DNA from: Streptomyces sp. NBC_01275
Lineage (GTDB): Bacteria; Actinomycetota; Actinomycetes; Streptomycetales; Streptomycetaceae
Direction of reading: 5' to 3'
Length of the DNA stretch: 64,000 nucleotides
NCBI RefSeq assembly: GCF_026340655.1
Contig: NZ_JAPEOZ010000001.1
Location: 1,054,001 to 1,118,000, forward strand
Below the pieces are notes generated by a model. That model saw only the letters and a program-made list of their open reading frames with translations. It ran no database searches and was not told the origin of the DNA. Positions 28,448 through 36,764 of the stretch are shown here, in pieces (position 1 is the stretch's first letter; the number at the start of each line of letters is the position of its first letter). The position numbers and the translations under genes were made by a program.

Positions 28448-29434
28448 ATGGCGATCGACCTCGACACCTATGTGAAGGGCGTCCTCGACGGGAAGCGGGC
28501 GCTGGTGGCACGCGCCATCACGCTCGTGGAGTCGACGAGGCCCCAACACCGGGCCATGGCCCAGGAGCTGCTGACCGAGCTGCTGCCGCACAGCGGGAAG
28601 GCGCGGCGGATCGGCGTCAGCGGTGTGCCGGGCGTGGGCAAGTCGACGTTCATCGACGCGTTCGGCACGCTGCTCACCTCGCTCGGATTCCGGGTCGCGG
28701 TCCTCGCCGTCGACCCGTCGTCCAGCCGTACCGGCGGGTCGATCCTGGGCGACAAGACGCGTATGGAACGCCTGGCCGTCGACCCGGCGGCCTTCGTACG
28801 CCCCTCCCCCACCGCGGGGACGCTCGGCGGGGTGGCGAAGGCGACCCGGGAGTCGATCGTGGTGATGGAGGCGGCGGGCTACGACGTCGTCCTGGTGGAG
28901 ACGGTCGGCGTCGGCCAGTCCGAGACCGCCGTCGCGAACATGGTCGACTCCTTCCTGCTCCTCACCCTCGCCCGGACCGGGGACCAGTTGCAGGGCATCA
29001 AGAAGGGCGTCCTGGAGCTGGCGGACGTGCTCGCCGTCAACAAGGCGGACGGGCCGCACGAGCGCGACGCCCGGGGCGCGGCACGGGAGTTGGCGGGCGC
29101 GCTGCGGCTGATGCATCCCGTCGACGCCGCCTGGACCCCGCCGGTGCTGAGTTGCAGCGCCCGGGAGTCGACCGGCCTGGACACGGTCTGGGAGCGGCTC
29201 GAACAGCACCGTGCGCTGCTGGACTCGACCGGGCGGCTCGCCGCCAAGCGCCGTGACCAGCAGGTCGACTGGACGTGGACGATGGTGCGCGACGAGCTGC
29301 TGGGCCGCCTGCACGCCGACCCCGCCGTACGCGCCCTCGGGCCGACGCTCGAACAGCAGGTCAGAAACGGCGAGTTGACGGCCACGCTGGCCGCCGAGCG
29401 CATTCTGCGGGCGTTCGGCGGCGGGGCGGGCTGA
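28448..29434 (+). CDS. meaB: Methylmalonyl-CoA mutase-associated GTPase MeaB
   Basis: A 328-residue G3E-family P-loop GTPase that protects the mutase from inactivation and gates cofactor loading. The P-loop is G-V-P-G-V-G-K65-S, the switch region contains the conserved E-T-V-G-V-G-Q-S-E, and the base-recognition motif is N-K-A-D. The start ATG 28448 lies 5 bp after mutB with the ribosome site inside mutB. The downstream gene is convergent, so meaB ends the operon. Confidence 0.95.
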   Translation: MAIDLDTYVKGVLDGKRALVARAITLVESTRPQHRAMAQELLTELLPHSGKARRIGVSGVPGVGKSTFIDAFGTLLTSLGFRVAVLAVDPSSSRTGGSILGDKTRMERLAVDPAAFVRPSPTAGTLGGVAKATRESIVVMEAAGYDVVLVETVGVGQSETAVANMVDSFLLLTLARTGDQLQGIKKGVLELADVLAVNKADGPHERDARGAARELAGALRLMHPVDAAWTPPVLSCSARESTGLDTVWERLEQHRALLDSTGRLAAKRRDQQVDWTWTMVRDELLGRLHADPAVRALGPTLEQQVRNGELTATLAAERILRAFGGGAG

Positions 29435-29443
29435 GTCGGCGCG

Positions 29444-29458
29444 GCGGACCGGGTCCGC
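29444..29458. terminator. Short GC hairpin between convergent meaB and acyl-CoA dehydrogenase
   Basis: GCGGACC and GGTCCGC flank a single G, which in RNA gives a 6-bp stem with a 3-nt loop. It lies in the 54-bp gap between convergent stops and could terminate both transcripts. Confidence 0.45.
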
Positions 29459-29488
29459 GGGGCAGGCCGGGTCCGTGGGCGCGCTCGT

Positions 29489-30658
29489 TCAGGCGTCGAG
29501 GCCGCCGCGTTTCACGAGCTGGGCGGCGATGACGTTGCGCTGGATCTCGTTGGTGCCCTCGCCGACGATCATCAACGGGGCGTCGCGGAAGTAGCGTTCG
29601 ACGTCGAACTCGGTGGAGTAGCCGTAACCCCCGTGGATGCGGACGGCGTTGAGGGCGATCTGCATGGCGGTCTCGGACGCGAAGAGCTTCGCCATGCCCG
29701 CCTCCATGTCCACCCGCCGCCCGGCGTCCGCCTCCCGGGCCGCGTACAGGGTGAGCTGGCGGGCCGCGGTGAGCGAAGTGGCCATGTCGGCGAGGTAGTT
29801 GCCGATGGACTGGTGCTTCCAGATGGGCTTGCCGAAGGACTCGCGTTCCTGGGCGTAGGCGAGGGCGTCCTCGAACGCCGCCCGGCCGACGCCGAGCGCG
29901 CGGGCGGCGACCTGGAGCCGGCCGGTCTCCAGGCCCTTCATCATCTGCGCGAAGCCCCTGCCCTCGACCCCGCCGAGCACGGCGTCGCCCCGCACGCGAT
30001 GGTCGTCGAAGGACAACTCGCAGCTCTCGACGCCCTTGTAGCCGAGCTTGGGCAGGTCGCGGGAGACGGTGAGGCCGGGGCCGTGCTCGACGAGGAGGAT
30101 GGAGATGCCCTGGTGGGCGGGGACCGCGTCCGGGTCGGTCTTGCACAGCAGGGCGATCAGCCCGGACCGGCGGGAGTTGGTGATCCAGGTCTTGGCCCCG
30201 TCGACCCGGTAGTCGCCGGCGGCGTCCTTGCGGGCGACCGTGCGCAGGGCCTGGAGGTCGGAGCCGCCGCCCGGCTCGGTCAGGGCCATGGTCGCGCGGA
30301 GCTCGCCGGTGGCCATCCTCGGCAGACAGCGGCGGCGCTGCTCCTCGGTGCCGAAGTGCAGCAGCAGCTTGGCGACGACCGTGTGGCCGCCCATCGCCCC
30401 GGCCAGGCTCATCCAGCCGCGCGCCAGCTCTTCGGTGATCAGGACGTAGCAGGGGGTGGAGACCGGGGTGCCGCCGAACTCCTGCGGGACGGCGAGGCCG
30501 AAGACGCCGAGCTGCTTCATCCGCTCGATCAGGGCCTCGGGGTAGGCGTCTGCGTGCTCCAGTTCCCGGACGACGGGTTTCACGTCCTTGTCGACGAAGT
30601 CGCGCACGGTACGGACGATGAACCGCTCGTCCGCGGACAGGATGTCGAGGGTGCTCAT
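29489..30658 (-). CDS. Acyl-CoA dehydrogenase
   Basis: A 389-residue FAD enzyme introducing an alpha,beta double bond in an acyl-CoA. Family signatures are A-L-T-E-P-G-G-G-S-D (flavin contact), W-I-T-N-S, and the C-terminal catalytic base Glu in V-G-E-G-T-N-E-I-Q-R, placed as in short/medium-chain dehydrogenases. H-G-G-Y-G-Y-S-T-E-F before it is the usual flavin/substrate loop. It lies 66 bp downstream of a class III CoA transferase on the same strand, so transferase and dehydrogenase probably work on the same acid: activation to a thioester, then oxidation. Glutaryl-CoA dehydrogenase is possible because that pairing is known with LysR control, but its diagnostic C-terminal motif was not seen. 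Confidence 0.92.
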   Translation of the reverse strand: MSTLDILSADERFIVRTVRDFVDKDVKPVVRELEHADAYPEALIERMKQLGVFGLAVPQEFGGTPVSTPCYVLITEELARGWMSLAGAMGGHTVVAKLLLHFGTEEQRRRCLPRMATGELRATMALTEPGGGSDLQALRTVARKDAAGDYRVDGAKTWITNSRRSGLIALLCKTDPDAVPAHQGISILLVEHGPGLTVSRDLPKLGYKGVESCELSFDDHRVRGDAVLGGVEGRGFAQMMKGLETGRLQVAARALGVGRAAFEDALAYAQERESFGKPIWKHQSIGNYLADMATSLTAARQLTLYAAREADAGRRVDMEAGMAKLFASETAMQIALNAVRIHGGYGYSTEFDVERYFRDAPLMIVGEGTNEIQRNVIAAQLVKRGGLDA

Positions 30659-30724
30659 GCGGTGCCGCTCCTCCTTGACTGACGTGAACGCCGGTGCCGT
30701 CTCGGGCCGTTGAGGTCGTGCGGT

Positions 30725-31933
30725 TCAGATGACGTGGTCGGTCCGCAGGCCGTCGATGTCGGCCGCGCTGTAGCCCAGTTCGGCGAGGACGCTCTCGGTG
30801 TGCTCCCCGACGGCGGGGACGGCCTCCATGCGCGGGGCCGTGCCCGCCAGGTCGACCGGCGGCAGCAGCGCGGGCATCACGGCGCCCCCGGGAAGCGCCA
30901 CGTCCCGCCAACGGCCGCGCGCCTCCAGGACCGGGTGGGCGAGGAACTCCTCGACGTCGTTGACCCCGGCGTTGGCGATGCCGACCTGGTCCAGCAGCTT
31001 CATCGCCGCTTCGCCGTCGAGCTCGCCGAAGCGGGCGGCCAGGATCTCGTTCAGCTCCGCGCGGTGCGCCACCCGGTCGGAGGTGGTGGCGAAACGCCGG
31101 TCCGCGACGAGGTCGGGACGCTGGAGGAACCGCTCGCACAGCGCGGCCCACTCGCGCTCGTTCTGCACCGTCAGCAACACCTCCTTGCCGTCGGCCGCGG
31201 TGTAGGCCCCGTACGGGGCGATGGTGGCGTGCTGCGTGCCGATGCGCGGGGGCTGCGCGCCGCCGTGGCGGGTGTAGTAGGCGGGCTGACTGACCCACTC
31301 GGCCAGCGCCTCGAACAACGACACCTCCACCGCCCGTACGACGCCCGTGGTGGCGCGTGCGAAGAGCGCGGTGAGGACGCCCGAGTACGCGTACATCCCG
31401 GCGGCGATGTCGGCGACCGACGCCCCCACGCGGGCGGAGCCGTGCTCGTTCCCGGTCAGCGAGACCAGGCCGGTCTGGCACTGCACCAGCAGGTCGTACG
31501 CCTTGCGGTCGGCCCAGGGGCCGCTGGACCCGTATCCGGTGACGGAGCACGGGATCAGGGAGGGGAAGCGGGCGGCGAGCGCCTGCGCGCCGAGGCCCAT
31601 CCTGGCGGCCGCGCCCGGGGCCAGGTTCTGGACGAACACATCGGCGCCGGCGAGGAGTCGCTCCAGGATCCGCAGGCCCCGCTCGGACTTCAGGTCGAGG
31701 GTGACGGACTCCTTGGACCGGTTGAGCCACACGAAGTAGCTGGACTGCCCGTGCACGGTGGTGTCGTAGCGGCGGGCGAAGTCGCCTCCGCCCGGGCGTT
31801 CCACCTTGATGACCCGGGCTCCGAGGTCGGCCAGCTGACGGGTGGCGAAGGGGGCGGCGACCGCCTGCTCGACGCTGACGACGGTGATGCCGGACAGCGG
31901 CAGCTGCTCGGGGCGCTCGGGCTGCTCGGTCAT
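30725..31933 (-). CDS. Class III (CaiB/BaiF) CoA transferase
   Basis: A 402-residue family III CoA transferase that moves CoA between carboxylic acids through an aspartyl-CoA intermediate. It opens with P-L-S-G-I-T-V-V-S-V-E-Q-A-V-A-A-P-F and has D-L-G-A-R-V-I-K-V-E-R-P-G-G-G-D-F-A-R, the usual first-domain signature; the catalytic Asp is expected in the Y-D-L-L-V-Q-C-Q-T-G-L region. A strong AGGAGG ribosome site sits 7-8 bases before ATG 31933. It is divergent from a LysR gene and leads the acyl-CoA dehydrogenase. Dicarboxylates (glutarate, itaconate, mesaconate, methylsuccinate) are the commonest substrates of such pairs; which one is unknown. Confidence 0.92.
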   Translation of the reverse strand: MTEQPERPEQLPLSGITVVSVEQAVAAPFATRQLADLGARVIKVERPGGGDFARRYDTTVHGQSSYFVWLNRSKESVTLDLKSERGLRILERLLAGADVFVQNLAPGAAARMGLGAQALAARFPSLIPCSVTGYGSSGPWADRKAYDLLVQCQTGLVSLTGNEHGSARVGASVADIAAGMYAYSGVLTALFARATTGVVRAVEVSLFEALAEWVSQPAYYTRHGGAQPPRIGTQHATIAPYGAYTAADGKEVLLTVQNEREWAALCERFLQRPDLVADRRFATTSDRVAHRAELNEILAARFGELDGEAAMKLLDQVGIANAGVNDVEEFLAHPVLEARGRWRDVALPGGAVMPALLPPVDLAGTAPRMEAVPAVGEHTESVLAELGYSAADIDGLRTDHVI

Positions 31934-31976
31934 GCGGTGGCCTCCTGGGGGTGCGGTCCCGTACCCGGACTATCAT

Positions 31977-31990
31977 CATGAACGCTCATG
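31977..31990. promoter_or_regulatory. Candidate LysR site (CATGA-N4-TCATG)
   Basis: A perfect 5-bp inverted repeat lies 44 bp before the CoA transferase and 79 bp before the LysR start. Its T-N11-A-like geometry and placement in the divergent promoter region suit autoregulation plus activation of the transferase. No binding evidence. Confidence 0.45.
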
Positions 31991-32068
31991 GGGCAGCGAG
32001 TGAAATAGCGATACGTGATGCCCCTATGCCCGCTGCGGATGGCGGGCGAACGCGGGAAGAAGAGTGCC

Positions 32069-33028
32069 TTGGACATCAAGCAGCTCAAAGCGATCGTCAC
32101 CGTGGCCGAGGTGGGCAGCGTCACCCGGGCCGCCGAGCTGCTGCATCTGGTGCAGCCCGCGGTCACCCGGCAGATCCGCACCCTGGAGCAGGAACTCGGC
32201 GTCCCCCTCTTCGAACGGACCGGGCAGGGCATGCGGCCCACCGAGGCCGGAGCGATCATGGTGGGCCGCGCCCGGCGCGCCCTGGACGAGCTGGAGCGGG
32301 CCCGCGCCGAGGTGCAGCCGACCCCCGGCGAGGTGACCGGCATCGTCACCGTCGGCCTGCTGGAGAGCACCAGCGACCTGCTCGCCGAACCGCTGGTGAC
32401 GGCGATCGCCCGTCGCCACCCCGGCATCGAACTCCGGCTGATGACCGCCTACTCCGGGCATCTGCAGCAGTGGCTCGACGACGGCGACCTCGATCTGACC
32501 CTGCTCTACAACCTCGGCAGCACGCCCTCCCTCAACGCCCGCCCCCTGGTGCGGGAGCGTCTGTGGGTCGTCGCTCCCGCCTCCGCGGGGCTGCGCTCCG
32601 ACCGGCCCGTCCCCTTCGCGGAAGCAGCCACGCATCCCCTCGTCCTGCCCGCCTCGGGACACGCGCTGCGCCGGCTGATCGACGCGGCGGCGGTGCGGGC
32701 CCGGTCCGCCATGGACGTCGCCGTGCAGACCAACTCGATGCGCGTGCAGAAACAGCTCGTTCGGGCCGGGCACGGCTGGACCGTCCTGCCGGGCATGGGC
32801 ATCGCCGAGGACGTCGCCCGGGGGACGCTGAGCGCCGCGCCCCTGAGCGAGCCCGACGTGTGGCGCTCGATCGTCCTGTGCACCCAGCGGTCCGGGCGCA
32901 CCCCGCCCGCCGTGGAGGCAGTCGCCCGCGAACTGATCCACCGGATCGACTCGACGGTCGCCCAGGGCAGTTGGCCGTCCGCGCAGCCGCAGGGAGCGGA
33001 CGCGGACGCTCCGGCCGAGGGCGACTGA
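32069..33028 (+). CDS. LysR-family transcriptional regulator
   Basis: A 319-residue regulator with the winged helix at the N-terminus (Q-L-K-A-I-V-T-V-A-E-V-G-S-V-T-R-A-A-E-L-L, then Q-P-A-V-T-R-Q-I-R-T-L-E-Q-E-L-G) and a two-lobe effector domain. The TTG at 32069 is preferred because the GGAAGAAGAG before it is the only credible ribosome site and the helix-turn-helix then begins at the N-terminus; GTG 32015 and ATG 32039 are in frame. It should respond to the acid or its CoA ester handled by the neighbouring enzymes. Confidence 0.9.
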   Translation: MDIKQLKAIVTVAEVGSVTRAAELLHLVQPAVTRQIRTLEQELGVPLFERTGQGMRPTEAGAIMVGRARRALDELERARAEVQPTPGEVTGIVTVGLLESTSDLLAEPLVTAIARRHPGIELRLMTAYSGHLQQWLDDGDLDLTLLYNLGSTPSLNARPLVRERLWVVAPASAGLRSDRPVPFAEAATHPLVLPASGHALRRLIDAAAVRARSAMDVAVQTNSMRVQKQLVRAGHGWTVLPGMGIAEDVARGTLSAAPLSEPDVWRSIVLCTQRSGRTPPAVEAVARELIHRIDSTVAQGSWPSAQPQGADADAPAEGD

Positions 33029-33150
33029 CCTCGCGCGCTCAGCCGCAACGGGTCCCCGCCATGCGTACGAGGCATATGGGCATCAGCTCTTTCTATTGTC
33101 CAATCCCATCCATCAGAGCCCATGATGAGAAGCGCTGGAACCGACCGAGC

Positions 33151-33180
33151 CCCGCCGAGCCCCGCCGAGCCCCGCCGAGC
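33151..33180. repeat. Three 10-bp tandem repeats (CCCGCCGAGC)
   Basis: CCCGCCGAGC is repeated three times, preceded by a one-mismatch copy (CCGACCGAGC at 33141). The array sits directly before the ribosome site of the hydratase gene and may affect its leader. Confidence 0.6.
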
Positions 33181-33196
33181 AACGGAGTCGCCCCGG

Positions 33197-34078
33197 ATGA
33201 GTCAGACGCACGCACCGGATCCGCCGCCGCTCAGCTCGTACGTGGAGTCGTGGGCTCCGGGTCCGGTCACGGACGTCGACCCGCTGCCCGCCGGTCCGGT
33301 GGCGGCCCTGTCGGCGGTGCTGAACCTGCCCGGCGCCGTCGCCGAGGCCGGCGACCCGGTCCCTCCGCTGTGGCACTGGTTGTCCTTCCTCGCCTGGCCC
33401 GCACAGCGTGATCTGGGGGCCGACGGGCACCCGTTGCACGGGCACTTCCTGCCGCCCCTCCCCCACCGGCAGCGGATGTGGGCGGGCGGCCGCTGCGAGA
33501 TCGCCGAACCGCTCCGGCTCGGCGAACCCGCCGAACGCGTCAGCAGCCTGGCCTCGGTCCTCGCCAAGGAGGGCCGCACCGGGGAGCTGCTCTTCGTGAC
33601 CGAACGCCGGGAGTTCCGCCAGCACGGCCGCCTGCGCCTGGTGGAGGAACAGGACATCGTCTACCGCTGCGGGCGCAGCGCCGGACAGCACCCGCCCACC
33701 GTGGACGACTCCGCCCTCCCCCACCCCGGCGCCCCCTGGCAGCTCCCGCTGCGACCGGACCCCGCCCTGCTGTTCCGCTTCAGCGCCCTCACCGCGAACG
33801 CCCACCGCATCCACTACGACGCTCCCTACTGCCGTGCCGAGGAGGGCTACCCCGGGCTCGTCGTCCACGGCCCCCTGCTCGCCCTGCTCATGCTGGAACT
33901 GCCGCGCCGACACGCCCCGGACCGACGGGTGCGCTCCCTGTCGTACCGGCTGCGGCGGCCGGTGTTCGCGGGCGAGCGCCTCGTGGCCTGCGGCGCCCCC
34001 GTCGGCGACCGTGCCGAACTGCGTGTCGCCACCCACCGGGAGGAACGGCACGCCACGGCGGAGGTGGCCTTCGGATGA
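33197..34078 (+). CDS. HTD2/MaoC-type hydratase (FAS1-like dehydratase domain protein)
   Basis: A 293-residue double-hotdog protein of the type-2 hydroxyacyl-thioester dehydratase group, which includes mesaconyl-C4-CoA hydratase. The C-terminal hotdog has F-R-F-S-A-L-T-A-N-A-H-R-I-H-Y-D, where the Asn/His region corresponds to the hydratase catalytic motif, and G-L-V-V-H-G-P-L-L-A. The N-terminal part (W-H-W-L-S-F-L-A-W-P and G-H-F-L-P-P-L-P-H-R-Q-R-M-W-A-G-G) is diagnostic for the HTD2 group. It would add water to an enoyl-CoA, a fitting third step after the CoA transferase and dehydrogenase on the other side of LysR. ATG 33197 is preferred over an earlier in-frame ATG because GGAG lies 9 bases upstream. 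Confidence 0.85.
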   Translation: MSQTHAPDPPPLSSYVESWAPGPVTDVDPLPAGPVAALSAVLNLPGAVAEAGDPVPPLWHWLSFLAWPAQRDLGADGHPLHGHFLPPLPHRQRMWAGGRCEIAEPLRLGEPAERVSSLASVLAKEGRTGELLFVTERREFRQHGRLRLVEEQDIVYRCGRSAGQHPPTVDDSALPHPGAPWQLPLRPDPALLFRFSALTANAHRIHYDAPYCRAEEGYPGLVVHGPLLALLMLELPRRHAPDRRVRSLSYRLRRPVFAGERLVACGAPVGDRAELRVATHREERHATAEVAFG

Positions 34079-34236
34079 CGCCCCCGCCCGACCGCTTCGA
34101 CAAGGGGCGGCCTCCTCGGGCGCCGATGGTCGACAGCCGGTGCTGGAACGCGCCCGGAGGCTGCCGGCGATGGCTGCGGTGCGTCCCGGGCCGCCGGTGA
34201 CGTAGTCCGTCCGGCCCGCCCCTGCGGCCTGCCCTG

Positions 34237-34818
34237 TCAGTCGTCGGCCGGGGAGTCGCGTGTCCCCGCGCGTCGGCCGAGACGTTCGAGGGCCATCTCG
34301 CCCCAGGTCAGGTTGTCCCGTTCCAGGGCCAGGCCGCGCAGACAGGTGAGGTAGGGCCCGATGCGTTCGGCGGTGTCGAAGAACTCGTCCTCGGTGCGTC
34401 CGGCCAGCAGCCGCTCCCGGATCCGCTCGTAGCGCACGGTCTTGGCCGCGGCCAGCTCCATCCGCTCGGCGATGGCGGCCCGTACGGCCCCGATGTCGCC
34501 GACGTCCACGCACTGCACCTTGACCAGCAGCTCGTCCCTGATCGCGGTGGGCCTGGCGGGAGGTTCGGCGGTGTAGGCGTGCACGGCGGCGAGTCCGGCC
34601 TCGGTGAGCGAGAAGAGGCGCTTGTTGGGGCGGCGCTCCTGCAGCACGACGCGAGCGGCGACGAGCCCTTCGCCTTCCATGCGCTCCAGCTCGCGGTAGA
34701 TCTGCTGCGGGGTCGCCATCCAGAAGTTGGCGACCGAGGCCTCGAACCCCTTGGCGAGGTCGTATCCGGACGCCTCGCCCTCCAGAAGCGCCGCCATCAC
34801 CGCGTTGCGAAGAGCCAT
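34237..34818 (-). CDS. PadR-family transcriptional regulator
   Basis: A 193-residue regulator with the PadR N-terminal winged helix (L-R-N-A-V-M-A-A-L-L-E-G-E-A-S-G-Y-D-L, then T-P-Q-Q-I-Y-R-E-L-E-R-M-E) and the C-terminal helical dimerisation domain rich in Glu/Arg. The PadR beta-wing V-V-L-Q-E-R-R-P-N-K-R-L-F is clear. A palindrome lies 20 bp upstream of the start. The neighbouring type B carboxylesterase begins far upstream on the same strand and ends 92 bp before this gene, so read-through is possible, but the regulatory target is unknown. Confidence 0.9.
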   Translation of the reverse strand: MALRNAVMAALLEGEASGYDLAKGFEASVANFWMATPQQIYRELERMEGEGLVAARVVLQERRPNKRLFSLTEAGLAAVHAYTAEPPARPTAIRDELLVKVQCVDVGDIGAVRAAIAERMELAAAKTVRYERIRERLLAGRTEDEFFDTAERIGPYLTCLRGLALERDNLTWGEMALERLGRRAGTRDSPADD

Positions 34819-34837
34819 GAAGCAAACGTAACACCCT

Positions 34838-34851
34838 GTTGATTAGTCAAC
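34838..34851. promoter_or_regulatory. Candidate PadR operator (GTTGA-TTAG-TCAAC)
   Basis: A perfect 5-bp inverted repeat with a 4-nt centre, 20 bp before the PadR start, in a locally AT-rich patch. The position suits autorepression. Outer bases CC/GG add further pairing. Confidence 0.6.
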
Positions 34852-34909
34852 GGGGCGACCACATGAGGGTCGGACGGCGAACTACGAACTGCGAACTGCG
34901 GGCTACGGA

Positions 34910-36598
34910 CTACGGGCCGAGCAGCGGCAGCACGGGAAAGGGGTGGTCCTGCCAGAGCAGACGGGAGGTCGCTTCCGGGTAGGCGGTGACGGTCGGCCGG
35001 GTGTCGAAGAGCTGCGCGAGGCGTCGGCCGGTGTCGTACGCGGGCCAGCCGGGGTCGCCGTGGGCGGCGAACGCCGTCCACGCGGCGCGCATCCGGGCGG
35101 ACAGCGCCTCCGCCTCCGGGGAGGGATCTCCGCCGATCAGCACGGCGGGCTGACCGGCGCTCAGGTTGCCGAAGACGAGCGGCACGTCGAGGCCGTGGCA
35201 GGCGCCGAACACGCCTCCCATGCCGGGGGCGGGCCAGGTCAGCTCGTAGAGGTGGGCCCGGCCGCCGCCGGCGATCTGCGCCTCGGCCAGGTGCAGGCTC
35301 GGCATGCGGAACGCCCAGTCCGAGTGGACCAGTTCGTACAGCTCGTCCGGGCCCGCGTCCGGGAAGCCGGCACGGTAACGGCGTGCACCGTCCGGGCCGG
35401 GGGCGAAGACCTCCAGGGCGGTCGCCGCGAGTTCCTCCGTCACCTGCCCGAGCAGGCCCTCGATCACGGTGAAGAGTCGCTGTTCCTCGCGGGTGTGGCC
35501 GACGACGAGCTCGATGTCCCGGCCCGCACCGTCGGCCAGGGCCTGCCAGGGGGTGACCGGGAGAAGATCACCGTCGACGACGGGCGAGAACGGGATCGAC
35601 CGGTGCGCGGGCCGGCCCCAACGCTCCGCCCACTGGGCCGTCTTGGCGGCGACCGCGTCACCGGCGGCGGACAGTCGGGCCGGGGCCACGGTGGACAGGT
35701 CGGCCGCCGTGGGCCGCAGTCCCAGCTCGGCGGCGCAGGCGGCGGCGATGTCGGCGGCGAGCGCCGGGGAGAAGAACGTACCCTGCACGCTCTGCGCGAT
35801 CGCCCGCCGGAACAGCCCGGCCGCGCGCGGTATCGCCAGCAGCGCGGCGACCGAGCCGCCGCCCGCCGACTCCCCGAAGACGGTGACGCGGTCCGGGTCG
35901 CCGCCGAAGGCCCGGATGTTGTCGCGCACCCACTCCAGAGCCGCGACCTGGTCGAGCAGGCCCCGGTTGGCGGGCGCGCCCTCGATCTGCGCGAAGCCCT
36001 CTATGCCGACGCGGTAGTTGAACGTCACCACGACGACCCCGCCGTCCCGCGCGAGACGGGCGCCGTCGTATTCGGGGAGGCTGGACATGCCGATCGAGTA
36101 GGCCCCGCCGTGGATCCACACCATGACCGGAAGCCCTGAGTCCGGGCCCGAGACCGGGTCCGGGCCCGAGACCGGGTCCGGGTCCGAGACCGGGTCCGGG
36201 TCCGAGACCGGGTCCGGGTCCGGGTCCGAGACCGGTGCTGAGTCCGCGTGCCGGTTCGGGCGCGGGTGCGGGTGTCGCTGCGGCTCGGGCGACCAGACGT
36301 TGACCGTCAGCCAGTCGTCGCCCGCCGCGTCCCGCGCCAGCGCGTCCATGCCGAAGGCGCCGGCCTGCGGGGGCGGCGGACCGTACGACACGGCCTCCCG
36401 CACCCCGTCCCAGCGGCGCGCCGGCCGTGGTGCGGCGAAGCGCAGCGCGCCGACGGGCGGTTCGGCGAAGGGGATGCCGCGGAAGACGGCCAGACCCGCC
36501 TCCCTGCTGCCGCGCAGTGCCCCGGCGGCCACCCGGACCTCGGGCCGCGACCCGGACCACTCGGACGACTCGGACGACCCACCCGCGGCAACGGTCAT
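34910..36598 (-). CDS. Type B carboxylesterase
   Basis: A 562-residue carboxylesterase/cholinesterase-fold enzyme. The sequence opens with F-R-G-I-P-F-A-E-P-P-V-G, and the nucleophile elbow is G-E-S244-A-G-G-G. The oxyanion-hole motif W-I-H-G-G-A-Y is present and the catalytic His lies in G-A-C-H-G-L-D-V-P. No signal peptide was seen, so it is probably cytoplasmic. The start ATG 36598 is preferred because GGGAGAGGGAG precedes it; the frame is open to 36712. A D-P-V-S-D-P-D-P repeat of about 40 residues (roughly 119-158) interrupts the domain just before the W-I-H-G-G strand. Such enzymes hydrolyse diverse esters; the substrate is unknown. Confidence 0.92.
   Translation of the reverse strand: MTVAAGGSSESSEWSGSRPEVRVAAGALRGSREAGLAVFRGIPFAEPPVGALRFAAPRPARRWDGVREAVSYGPPPPQAGAFGMDALARDAAGDDWLTVNVWSPEPQRHPHPRPNRHADSAPVSDPDPDPVSDPDPVSDPDPVSGPDPVSGPDSGLPVMVWIHGGAYSIGMSSLPEYDGARLARDGGVVVVTFNYRVGIEGFAQIEGAPANRGLLDQVAALEWVRDNIRAFGGDPDRVTVFGESAGGGSVAALLAIPRAAGLFRRAIAQSVQGTFFSPALAADIAAACAAELGLRPTAADLSTVAPARLSAAGDAVAAKTAQWAERWGRPAHRSIPFSPVVDGDLLPVTPWQALADGAGRDIELVVGHTREEQRLFTVIEGLLGQVTEELAATALEVFAPGPDGARRYRAGFPDAGPDELYELVHSDWAFRMPSLHLAEAQIAGGGRAHLYELTWPAPGMGGVFGACHGLDVPLVFGNLSAGQPAVLIGGDPSPEAEALSARMRAAWTAFAAHGDPGWPAYDTGRRLAQLFDTRPTVTAYPEATSRLLWQDHPFPVLPLLGP
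36140..36235. repeat. In-frame minisatellite inside the carboxylesterase gene
   Basis: Units built from GGGTCCGGGTCCGAGACC (18 bp, with 12-bp variants) repeat about five times. On the minus strand they code P-V-S-D-P-D and P-V-S-G-P-D repeats. The copies differ by single bases and by one unit length, as expected for replication slippage. Confidence 0.8.
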
Positions 36599-36764
36599 CA
36601 CAACTCCCTCTCCCGGTACCTGCGCCCCTGCGGCCCTTCCGGTCCCTCCGGCCCCTCTCCGGGGCGGAGCGCGATCGACGGCGACCGCGGCAGAACGGAC
36701 ACTCCGGATCATCCAGCCGAACCAGCCCGCTCGCCAGCGATTTACGCAGGGCCCCAGACGGCCG

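Noticed and set aside
34870..34915. Short direct repeats of GAACTGCG/GGCTACG
   Set aside because: Degenerate 7-8 bp repeats in a spacer with no feature to link them to; likely slippage.
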